The notes beneath the pieces are model-generated. The model was given only the letters and a program-made list of their open reading frames with translations. It did no database searches and had not been told where the DNA came from. 5,812 nt of DNA from CAWDLX01 sp046728155 (GTDB lineage Bacteria > Actinomycetota > Actinomycetes > Mycobacteriales > Micromonosporaceae), in the NCBI GenBank assembly GCA_046728155.1, contig JBKPDY010000107.1:1-5812 (forward strand), given 5' to 3'. Below, piece by piece: positions 1 to 4,955 of this stretch. Numbering within the stretch: position 1 is the stretch's first letter; every line of letters begins with the position of its first letter. Both the position numbers and the translations under genes were made by a program.

Positions 1-1
1 G

Positions 2-796
2 CTGTGCGCCGACAGCGCCGTGGTCGTAACGGTCTCCCGTACGGCGCGTGACCGCATTCTCGAGCAGTACCACGTAGATCCGGCGAAGGTCGCCGTCATT
101 CCGCACGGCGCCGCGGTAAGCGACTGTCGCGTCCGGCGTCCGGCTGGTGCTCGGCCGCTGATCCTGACCTGGGGCGTCGACAGGCACCCGGAGGGCGTTC
201 AGTGGGCCATCGCCGCACTCCGGTCGCTTCTCGACCTCCACCCCCGCCCGGCGTACATCCTGGCCTGGCGGCCTACGTCACAACGTCGGCAGAACCTCGC
301 ATTGCGGGAATCCCTCTATCAACATGCCCGCGCATATGGGGTCGCCGAATCTGTGCGGCTGGTCGAATGCGATCCCGATGAGAAGACCTTGGATCGGCTG
401 CTGTCGCGCGCCGACCTTGTGTTGCTGCCGTATCAGTCGGATACCGGCGTCATCGTCGATGTCCTCGTTCGCGCGATCGCTTCAGGCACTCCGGTTGTCG
501 CAACCGCGGTTGCGCATGCCGAGGAACTACTCGGGAGCGGGGCTGGCCTCTTGGTCCCGCTCGACGATCATCGCGCAATGGGCGCGGCCGTGCGCCATGT
601 GCTGACTACGCCAGATACCGTGCGGCGGATGGCGGAGGAGGCGCGCCGGTTGACGCGGTCGCTGGATTGGTCGAACGTGGCCGCGCTGTACCGAGGTTTA
701 GCCACTGACGTGCTCGAACGGCACGGGCACAGCTCCGGTGCCCATGCGCTCTCGCAGGACATGGACGTATGCGTCCGCTGTACGCTGCGGTCATGA
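2..796 (+). CDS. Glycosyltransferase family 4 (GT-B fold), 5'-truncated by window edge
   Basis: This is the C-terminal part (264 visible residues) of a GT-B glycosyltransferase that transfers a sugar from an activated nucleotide donor, presumably at the cytoplasmic face of the membrane. The frame is open from base 2, so the GTG at base 20 is internal and the true start lies upstream. Visible GT4 landmarks are the end of the N-terminal domain (VTVSRTARDRI), the linker strand VAVIPHG that opens the donor-binding domain, a LILTWG strand, the acidic-rich VECDPDEKTLDRLLSRADLVLLPY segment in two halves, and ASGTPVVAT followed by AHAEELL and GAGLLVP. The usual GT4 EX7E pair is not recognisable before ASGTPVV: arginine stands where the second glutamate normally lies (RAIASG rather than EAMASG). 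Such variants exist among actinobacterial GT4 proteins, so this need not mean inactivity. The last 25 or so residues are poorly conserved-looking. The 3' end overlaps the next small ORF. Donor and acceptor are unknown. Confidence 0.88.
   Translation: MCADSAVVVTVSRTARDRILEQYHVDPAKVAVIPHGAAVSDCRVRRPAGARPLILTWGVDRHPEGVQWAIAALRSLLDLHPRPAYILAWRPTSQRRQNLALRESLYQHARAYGVAESVRLVECDPDEKTLDRLLSRADLVLLPYQSDTGVIVDVLVRAIASGTPVVATAVAHAEELLGSGAGLLVPLDDHRAMGAAVRHVLTTPDTVRRMAEEARRLTRSLDWSNVAALYRGLATDVLERHGHSSGAHALSQDMDVCVRCTLRS
756..759 (+). promoter_or_regulatory. Ribosome-binding site AGGA deciding the 769 start
   Basis: AGGA within GCAGGAC lies 9 bases before the ATG at 769, inside the end of the glycosyltransferase gene. 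No comparable purine tract precedes the alternative ATGA start at 793. This is a weak site, so the start remains open. Confidence 0.4.
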
Positions 797-1026
797 TGCA
801 ACAGACGCCGGAACAGTGGTGGCGCGGCATGACCAGCGGCGACCAGACCGAGTTGATGGACGAAGTTGACCCGGACAGCAGGGTGTCGCTCGAATTGTGG
901 TTGAAACTGCGCCGGGCGGGAGTCATCCCGGTGGGCAGCGGCTTCGGTGACCACGGCTGGGAGTACTACCTTCCAACGTCGTACCTCAGATATGTGCTTG
1001 CGCGCGCCGCCGAGAGGGCCGCATAA
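769..1026 (+). CDS. Small hypothetical protein (77-85 aa)
   Basis: I do not recognise this family. The ATG at 769 has an AGGA ribosome-binding site at 756-759 with 9-base spacing and gives 85 residues. The alternative ATG at 793 overlaps the upstream TGA as ATGA, a typical coupled start, and gives 77 residues beginning MMQQTPEQWW. The product is soluble-looking: an acidic N-terminal half (EQWWRGM, ELMDEVDPD), a probable helix SLELWLKLRRAG, then a Trp/Tyr-rich stretch (GWEYYLPTSYLRYVL) and an Ala/Arg helix at the end. There is no signal peptide, membrane segment or cysteine motif. Codon third positions are mostly G/C, which supports coding. The tight overlap with the glycosyltransferase gene suggests co-translation and perhaps an accessory role in the same pathway, but that is inference only. 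It is followed by hairpins that could end the transcript. Confidence 0.65.
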   Translation: MRPLYAAVMMQQTPEQWWRGMTSGDQTELMDEVDPDSRVSLELWLKLRRAGVIPVGSGFGDHGWEYYLPTSYLRYVLARAAERAA

Positions 1027-1040
1027 CAGTTCGTTCGAAC

Positions 1041-1065
1041 CCTCGGTCTTGCCACCCCGCCGAGG
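1041..1065 (+). terminator. Possible hairpin terminator after the small gene
   Basis: CCTCGG (1041-1046) pairs with CCGAGG (1060-1065) across a 13-base loop, 15 bases after the stop of the small gene. There is no T-tract, as is common in actinobacteria. The stem is short, so termination activity is only a suggestion. Confidence 0.25.
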
Positions 1066-1073
1066 CCGAGCAA

Positions 1074-1090
1074 GCGCAAACTAGTTGCGC
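1074..1090. other. Inverted repeat GCGCAA-N5-TTGCGC
   Basis: A perfect 6-bp inverted repeat (1074-1079 with 1085-1090) surrounds ACTAG. It spans the stop codon of the minus-strand fragment described at 1081-1170. It could be a second bidirectional terminator stem or a protein-binding site. No T-tract follows on either strand. Confidence 0.3.
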
Positions 1091-1170
1091 GGTGACATGT
1101 ACTCCTTTATCGGCGTCGCGCCGGCGAAGACGCCGAGGAATCGTTCGATTTCGGCCGGCCGGCCGGCCTC
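1081..1170 (-). pseudogene. Possible 3' remnant of a lost gene
   Basis: On the minus strand an open stretch of 29 codons ends in TAG at 1083-1081 and is bounded upstream by an in-frame TGA at 1173-1171. It contains no plausible start. It reads EAGRPAEIERFLGVFAG followed by ATPIKEYMSPRN. About four fifths of its codons end in G or C and the residue mix looks like the C-terminus of a normal soluble protein. I cannot assign a family. Its coding look may be chance, because the run GGCCGGCCGGCCGGCC (1153-1168) and a perfect 8-bp inverted repeat (TCGGCGTC 1110-1117, GACGCCGA 1129-1136) lie inside it. If real, it is a decayed gene whose 5' part is gone. Confidence 0.22.
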
Positions 1171-1216
1171 TCACCGGCGCCCTGCCCTGACCCAGTGCAG
1201 CGACCCCCAGCACGGA

Positions 1217-1222
1217 TAGCCT
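1217..1222 (+). promoter_or_regulatory. Candidate -10 element TAGCCT for the mmcQ-type gene
   Basis: TAGCCT fits the TAnnnT form of actinobacterial housekeeping -10 boxes and lies 37 bases before the 1260 start codon. No good TTGACA-like -35 stands 16-19 bases upstream. A start site near 1229 would be predicted. This is a weak, single-element call. Confidence 0.25.
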
Positions 1223-1259
1223 GTGTGCATGCGAGAGGCGGTGCTCAGGAGCGGCGTCG

Positions 1260-1655
1260 ATGGCTGACGCCGCCGACGTCCGCCATCTGGCACTTGCCCT
1301 GCCCGGCGTGATGGAGATTGACAGCGACGGCTTCGACTTCAGGGTCGCCGACAAGGGGTTCGTCTGGTCCTACCCCGAGCGCCGACCCGGCAAGCCGCGC
1401 ATCATCCGGACCGACATCGCGGTGCTGTACGTCGGCGACGAAGCGGAGAAGCAGGCTCTGCTACTCGGCGAGCCCGAGGTTTTCTTCACTACCCCGGAGT
1501 ACGACGGACTGGCCCTGGTCATGCTGCGGCTGGCGCAGGTGGACGTCGATCGCCTCCGGGAGCTTGTCATTGACGCCTGGCGGATGCGTGCCCCCGAGGT
1601 GCTCGTCCGCGATCTTGACCACGGCGTTGATTCGTCGAGCGAGGATCTGCGCTGA
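1260..1655 (+). CDS. MmcQ/YjbR (DUF419) family protein
   Basis: This is a 131-residue protein of the MmcQ/YjbR family, small CyaY-like fold proteins often annotated as DNA-binding, with no established biochemical role. The start is the ATG at 1260, preceded by AGGAG (1247-1251) at 8-base spacing. Family features visible are an N-terminal helix ending LALALPGVMEID (residues 10-21), the FRV strand at 27-29, a strand pair including IAVLYVGDEAEKQALL (53-68), the characteristic PEVFFTTPEYDG block (72-83) and a C-terminal VDVDRLRELVIDAWRMRAP helix (94-112). Length and order match the family. The gene stands alone: 233 bases separate it from the gene before and 168 from the gene after, so it is probably transcribed by itself. 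There is no evidence that it is linked to the glycosyltransferases. The last 15 residues, acidic and serine-rich, look like a disordered tail. Confidence 0.88.
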   Translation: MADAADVRHLALALPGVMEIDSDGFDFRVADKGFVWSYPERRPGKPRIIRTDIAVLYVGDEAEKQALLLGEPEVFFTTPEYDGLALVMLRLAQVDVDRLRELVIDAWRMRAPEVLVRDLDHGVDSSSEDLR

Positions 1656-1682
1656 TCAGAGCCGACCGGTGGGTGTCGATGT

Positions 1683-1713
1683 GGCGCGCGCCCGCGCTGC
1701 GGCCGGACGTCCG
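1683..1713. other. Two 10-bp perfect palindromes between mmcQ and hdeD genes
   Basis: GGCGCGCGCC (1683-1692) and CGGACGTCCG (1704-1713) are both perfect palindromes whose edges are 11 bases apart, 28-58 bases after the mmcQ-type stop. Neither leaves a normal hairpin loop, so they resemble binding sites more than a terminator, although GC-rich DNA makes such palindromes common. The rest of 1656-1810 shows no gene. A further palindrome TCACGTGA lies at 1800-1807, just before the next ribosome-binding site. Confidence 0.2.
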
Positions 1714-1823
1714 ACGCCGAACCCGACATGTGTAACTGAGTCGAGCTGCCTTCTTGCGGGATGCGATAGGCGGTCCCACACTCGGCGTCAACCGATACGT
1801 CACGTGAGACAAGGAGACCGACG

Positions 1824-2378
1824 ATGGTGCCAAGCCTGGCCCGGTACTGGTGGATGGTCGCGATCCGCGGGGCCGCTGCTGTTGTGTTCGGTCTGTTCGC
1901 ATTGATCTGGCCCGGTGTCACCCTGCTGGCGCTGGTCGTGCTCTTCGGCGCCTATGCCCTTGTCGACGGCGCCCTCGCGCTCGTCGGCGCCTTCGGTCCC
2001 GATTCCGCCGGCCGTCGACTATGGATGGTGGTGCACGGCATCGCCAGCGTCGTGATCGGGATCATCACATTCGCGTGGCCCTCTGTCACCACCTATGTGC
2101 TGCTCGCACTCATCGCCGCCTGGGCCATCGTCACAGGCGTCGTGCAGATCGCGATGGCCCTGCGCGTGCGCCGCGAGGTACGTGGCGAGTGGGTGATGAT
2201 CCTCGGCGGCTTGCTGTCGGCCGTGTTCGGGATCGTCATCGCAGTCTCGCCGATCTCCGGCGCCCTGGCCATCGTGTTCGTGATAGGTGCGTACGCAGTT
2301 GTCTTCGGCGCCGCGCTGATCGGCTTCAGTCTGCGCCTTCGCAGCATAGGAAGCGCCCAGCCCGCCGTCGCCAGCTAA
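1824..2378 (+). CDS. HdeD-like (DUF308) six-helix membrane protein
   Basis: This is a 184-residue integral membrane protein of the HdeD/DUF308 family. E. coli HdeD is linked to acid resistance at high cell density; the role in actinobacteria is unknown. The start is fixed by AAGGAG (1811-1816), 7 bases before the ATG. Six hydrophobic helices can be placed at roughly residues 12-29, 34-56, 68-84, 90-112, 124-141 and 147-170. They form three repeat units of two helices each. Each unit opens with an aromatic-rich W segment, has a Gly in its first helix (G23, G79, G136) and turns at a Pro (P30, P86, P143), which is the usual DUF308 repeat plan. Positive charges R64-R65 and R114-R120 lie between units, and the C-terminus ends in a short Ala/Ser tail after RLR. 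The gene is monocistronic by position. Its stop lies 13 bases from the stop of the convergent DinB gene. Confidence 0.9.
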   Translation: MVPSLARYWWMVAIRGAAAVVFGLFALIWPGVTLLALVVLFGAYALVDGALALVGAFGPDSAGRRLWMVVHGIASVVIGIITFAWPSVTTYVLLALIAAWAIVTGVVQIAMALRVRREVRGEWVMILGGLLSAVFGIVIAVSPISGALAIVFVIGAYAVVFGAALIGFSLRLRSIGSAQPAVAS

Positions 2379-2391
2379 CCGCTGACAACCC
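2379..2391. other. 13-base convergent gap without clear terminator
   Basis: The HdeD-like gene (plus) and the DinB-family gene (minus) meet tail to tail here. CAGC/GCTG (2372-2375 with 2381-2384) could form a 4-bp stem over the TAA stop, too weak to call a terminator. Transcripts from the two sides probably overlap. Confidence 0.35.
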
Positions 2392-2949
2392 TCAGGCGTG
2401 CCATCCGGCCGGAGGATCTTCACCGACAAGACCGTCGACCGCCTCCCGGAGCAGGTCGGCGTGTCCGGTGTGCCGACCGTACTCCTCGATCAGGTCGCAG
2501 ACGAGCCGACGCAGGCTCGCATGGCGACCGTCGGGCCAGGAGACGTGCACGAGCTGGTCGAGTCCACCGTTCGCCAAGGCCGCGTCGAGCCTCGTCTGGG
2601 ACCGTTCGACGGCGCTGTCCCAGAGGGAGTAGAGCTGGTCGGGCGTGTCCTCGGCGGCGGAGATGAACTCCCAGTCGTTGCTGCCGTCCCATCCCGTGGC
2701 GTCCCACGGCGGGCCCAACGGCTCCCCGGTCAATTTGACGGTAGAGGCGTAGTCCTCCTGCGCAGCGAGATGTTTGAGAAGGCCGCCGAGGGTGAGCGAG
2801 GAAGCACCGATGCGGGTCTGCAGCCCGGCTGCATCCAGGCCTCCGGCCTTCCACCGGAATGTCGTGCGCAAGCGGTTCAGCGCCCCGACGAGGTGCTCGA
2901 CCTCAGTTCCGGCGAGCGGGGGTTCCCACGGGGTGTCGGTAGTGGTCAT
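2392..2949 (-). CDS. DinB-family protein (DUF664 type), putative metal-dependent
   Basis: This 185-residue protein belongs to the DinB/DUF664 superfamily of four-helix-bundle, metal-binding enzymes. Characterised members include mycothiol- or bacillithiol-dependent S-transferases and maleylpyruvate isomerase-like proteins. The metal triad is visible as H60 (in LLKHLAAQEDY) plus H160 and H163 (in EEYGRHTGHADLLRE), spaced as expected for the family. Helix 1 (VEHLVGALNRLRTTFRWK, 17-34) and the LTLGGLLKHL segment match DUF664 proteins, as does the tryptophan-rich loop W82-W93. A mycothiol-dependent transferase role would suit an actinobacterium, but the substrate cannot be told. The start at 2949 gives the usual MTTTDT-type N-terminus. 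No Shine-Dalgarno precedes it, and a TAACGT box stands at leaderless distance. The gene is divergent from the glycosyltransferase operon and convergent with the HdeD-like gene, so it is likely expressed alone. Confidence 0.9.
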   Translation of the reverse strand: MTTTDTPWEPPLAGTEVEHLVGALNRLRTTFRWKAGGLDAAGLQTRIGASSLTLGGLLKHLAAQEDYASTVKLTGEPLGPPWDATGWDGSNDWEFISAAEDTPDQLYSLWDSAVERSQTRLDAALANGGLDQLVHVSWPDGRHASLRRLVCDLIEEYGRHTGHADLLREAVDGLVGEDPPAGWHA

Positions 2950-2955
2950 GGGGTC

Positions 2956-2961
2956 ACGTTA
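2956..2961 (-). promoter_or_regulatory. Candidate -10 (TAACGT) for a leaderless DinB-family transcript
   Basis: On the minus strand TAACGT (2961 to 2956) fits TAnnnT and is followed by six bases and then the A of the ATG at 2949. Transcription would then begin at or next to the start codon, giving a leaderless mRNA. This fits the absence of a Shine-Dalgarno sequence. No convincing -35 is seen. Confidence 0.3.
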
Positions 2962-3098
2962 GGCCCTATTGCGGACGTATCGTTTCCGGATTTGTCATCC
3001 TGTCCGCGCTTGGGGCGCCCAAATTGGCGAACCGCTCATAGACGTTCTTCCGGTTGGCGATCTCGGCCGATCCGCGGTCCTCATCGACTTCCCAGGAA

Positions 3099-3107
3099 TG
3101 TTACTGT
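3099..3107 (+). promoter_or_regulatory. Candidate extended -10 promoter for the glycosyltransferase operon
   Basis: TGTTACTGT at 3099-3107 reads as TGn followed by TACTGT, an extended -10 of the TGnTAnnnT type. A start site near 3114 would place about 43 bases before the leader-like ORF and about 195 before the GT2 start codon. No -35 matching TTGACA stands 16-18 bases upstream, which extended -10 promoters can tolerate. Confidence 0.3.
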
Positions 3108-3142
3108 CCTGCAGGTCGGTCTGTGGCTGGCTGACGGTCGGC

Positions 3143-3150
3143 GGGGAGGA
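3143..3150 (+). promoter_or_regulatory. Strong ribosome-binding site GGGGAGGA
   Basis: GGGGAGGA is the best Shine-Dalgarno match in the divergent region. It stands 6 bases before the GTG at 3157, and no other start codon lies at suitable distance. It therefore points to translation of the short ORF rather than directly to the glycosyltransferase. Confidence 0.45.
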
Positions 3151-3156
3151 ACTGAG

Positions 3157-3312
3157 GTGCAGGATTCGGCCAGGGCGTCGGGTCCTCGGAGTGCGCGAGC
3201 CTGGCGGCGAGTGTCGCTTTGTCGTGCCCTACACCGATCTACATCTGAATGGCTCCAGAGCACCGTGCGTCCGTCGCCCGAACGGCATTCCCGCGAGCTC
3301 GGTGCCACATGA
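3157..3312 (+). CDS. Possible 51-codon leader ORF coupled to the GT2 gene
   Basis: A GTG-started ORF with an excellent ribosome-binding site encodes 51 residues rich in Arg and Ser (VQDSARASGPRSARAWRR onward). Its TGA stop (3310-3312) overlaps the ATG at 3309 as ATGA. That geometry is typical of translational coupling, and the GT2 start itself has no clear Shine-Dalgarno. Against a functional protein, only about 60% of its codons end in G or C, well below the neighbouring genes, and the sequence resembles no family I know. It may be a leader ORF whose translation, rather than product, matters, or it may be chance. Confidence 0.3.
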   Translation: MQDSARASGPRSARAWRRVSLCRALHRSTSEWLQSTVRPSPERHSRELGAT

Positions 3313-4955
3313 GACACGAGCCCCGGGTCGTCCGCAACGACTGGCGTTCGGTGCAGGTGCCGGAGCTGGGGCGTTGGCAACCCCATCTGAGCGTCAGCGT
3401 CGTGATCCCGGCGTACAACTGCCAGGCCAGCCTCGACCTGACGCTCGCCTCGCTGGCACGACAGAGCTACCCGGAGCACCTGTTGGAGGTCATCGTCGTC
3501 GATGACGGCTCCCATCCGCCGTTGGAGCTACCCGAGATCCGGCCCGAGAACTGTCGACTGATCCAGACCGGTGACCATTGGGATCGTTGGGGACCCGGCC
3601 ACGCGGTGCACGCCGGCGTCCTTGAGAGTTCTGGTCAGGTGATCCACCGGCTGGACGCCGACATGATCGTCTCGTCAGACCACGTCGAGGCCCAGGCCCG
3701 CTGGCATCATCAGCTGACCTACGCGGTGACCCTGGGTAGCACCCGATTTGTCGATGTAGTTCCTGAATCACCGAAGTGGCCCACACCGAAGGTGGTCGCC
3801 ACGACGCAGCCGGGCGCCCTGTTCGAACGCGATGACCGGGTACGACACGGGTACATCGAGCCAATGCTCAACCGGACCAAGCATCTGCGCGCGGGCGACC
3901 ACCTCGTGTTCCTGGCGCACGTCGGTGCCACGGCCGCGCTGCGACGTGAACTCTATGACGTCGCGGGTGGGCTCGACACGCAGCTCCGTACCGGGGAGGA
4001 CACCGAGTTCGGCTACCGGCTGGCCCAGGCTGGCGCGGTCTTCGTACCGGAGCGGCATTCGCAGGGCTGGCACCTCGGCCGCACGCACATGATGGAACAC
4101 GCCAACGTCCTTCGCCGGTACAACCAGCCGTATCTCGCCGACCGGATGGCGCATCCCCGATGGCTACGCAAGTCGCGGACATTCGGCTGGTCAGTTCCGA
4201 CGGTGATGATCGTCATGGACGTGGGCGACCACCCGTTGGAGCTGATCCGAACGGCGGTCGACGCGATCCTCAACGGCGACGAACGCGACATCCGCCTCCA
4301 CCTGGTCGGGCCGTGGTCGGCGCTGGGCTACGACCCGCGGCCGGTGCTGACCGACCCGATGTTGGAGCTGCGGCTCATCGCCGCTACGTACCAGTCGGAC
4401 CCGCGCGTACGTCTGGTCGACAAGGCGCCGGACAGCGCGTTCCCATCCCCGTACCTGCTCAACATGCCGGCCACCCTGGCGCTCGGTCCGTCGGCGATCC
4501 GCCGCATCGTCGACGAGGTGGATCGGTACGGCGCGGGCCTGGTACGGGTGAAGGGGCCGGGAGGTCATCAGATCGAGCTGTGGCGCACCGCCGCGCTCGG
4601 CCGGGCTGCGTGGATACGTGACACCGATGAGTCGCCGGACGCCGTGGTCTCGGATACGTTCGGCATCCGGACACTGTCTACGCGCGACGTCGGGGTTGTC
4701 GACCTCTCGACGGTGCCGGCGAAGCACCTGGGACAGGGGCTCTTCGTCGATGATCAGCGACCGGGCCGGATGATCCTGGGCAGTGTCGAGGTCGCCGGGG
4801 TACGGTCGCTGGCCCGCGCGACCGGTTTGGTGATCCGCCTCTCAGGTACTCGCGCCCGGGTACGGGTCGGGCGCTGGCTCCGTCCCGGCCGCAAGCCGGT
4901 CGAACGGAAACCCCCGACGCCGCCCCTACCTACCGTCGAAGCCAAGGGGCGATGA
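3309..4955 (+). CDS. Two-domain glycosyltransferase family 2 (GT-A) protein
   Basis: This is a 548-residue inverting-type GT2 glycosyltransferase. The first domain has all the hallmarks: strand VSVVIPAYN (29-37), VIVVDDGS (61-68), the metal-binding DAD (116-118, in HRLDADM), the acceptor/catalytic GEDTEFGYRL (229-238, with E230-D231) and W254-H255 in QGWHLGRT. The GEDTEFGYRL block resembles the C-terminal galactosyltransferase/chondroitin-synthase type. From about residue 297 a second region (TVMIVMDVGDHPLELIRTAV, then DPRVRLVD at 364-371 and WRTAALGRAAW near 425-435) follows the GT2 order but lacks VDDGS, DXD and ED, so it looks like a degenerate GT-A copy. The tail (about 515-548) is basic and proline-rich. 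No membrane segment is seen, so the protein is probably cytosolic. I chose the ATG at 3309 because of its ATGA overlap with the upstream ORF. The in-frame ATG at 3249 would add 20 Arg-rich residues and lacks a ribosome-binding site. The stop overlaps the next start, again as ATGA. Confidence 0.9.
   Translation: MRHEPRVVRNDWRSVQVPELGRWQPHLSVSVVIPAYNCQASLDLTLASLARQSYPEHLLEVIVVDDGSHPPLELPEIRPENCRLIQTGDHWDRWGPGHAVHAGVLESSGQVIHRLDADMIVSSDHVEAQARWHHQLTYAVTLGSTRFVDVVPESPKWPTPKVVATTQPGALFERDDRVRHGYIEPMLNRTKHLRAGDHLVFLAHVGATAALRRELYDVAGGLDTQLRTGEDTEFGYRLAQAGAVFVPERHSQGWHLGRTHMMEHANVLRRYNQPYLADRMAHPRWLRKSRTFGWSVPTVMIVMDVGDHPLELIRTAVDAILNGDERDIRLHLVGPWSALGYDPRPVLTDPMLELRLIAATYQSDPRVRLVDKAPDSAFPSPYLLNMPATLALGPSAIRRIVDEVDRYGAGLVRVKGPGGHQIELWRTAALGRAAWIRDTDESPDAVVSDTFGIRTLSTRDVGVVDLSTVPAKHLGQGLFVDDQRPGRMILGSVEVAGVRSLARATGLVIRLSGTRARVRVGRWLRPGRKPVERKPPTPPLPTVEAKGR

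Larger units (their letters stand above)
2950..3308. other. Divergent intergenic region with candidate promoters
   Basis: This 359-base stretch separates the DinB-family gene from the glycosyltransferase gene. It holds the minus-strand -10 candidate (2956-2961), a 5-bp inverted repeat TTGGG-GCG-CCCAA (3010-3022), the palindromes TCGGCCGA (3063-3070) and CCTGCAGG (3108-3115), an extended -10 candidate (3099-3107), a strong ribosome-binding site (3143-3150) and a 51-codon leader-like ORF (3157-3312). Third-position GC is lower than in the flanking genes in the frames I checked, which suits regulatory rather than protein-coding DNA. No riboswitch class was recognised. Confidence 0.5.

Noticed and set aside
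1740..1823. Promoter for the HdeD-like gene.
   Set aside because: I looked for TTGACA/TAnnnT pairs here and found only scattered half-matches (for example GATACG near 1794), none at usable spacing.
1318..1921. Overlapping plus and minus frames of 183-195 codons across the mmcQ-type gene.
   Set aside because: The MmcQ/YjbR frame has the ribosome-binding site, the family motifs and the right length. The others are low-complexity Ser/Arg/Thr shadows.
1850..2632. Arg-rich plus-strand frame of 260 codons over the HdeD-like gene.
   Set aside because: It is a frame shadow of a membrane protein gene. The HdeD-like frame has the ribosome-binding site and a threefold helix repeat.
2966..3100. Minus-strand open stretch of 44 codons (NRKNVYERFANLG in part) upstream of the DinB-family gene.
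   Set aside because: It has stops at both ends and no start codon outside its last part, its codon bias is weaker than that of the real genes, and it lies where promoters are expected.
3249..3308. In-frame ATG at 3249 as the start of the GT2 protein.
   Set aside because: No ribosome-binding site precedes it and the 20 extra residues are Arg-rich and unlike a GT2 N-terminus. The ATGA overlap at 3309 is a better explanation.
2398..3312. Plus-strand open frame of 304 codons across the DinB-family gene.
   Set aside because: It is antisense to a gene with a clear metal-binding triad, and its translation shows no family features. Long antisense frames are normal in GC-rich DNA. Only its last 51 codons (3157-3312) were kept, as a possible leader.
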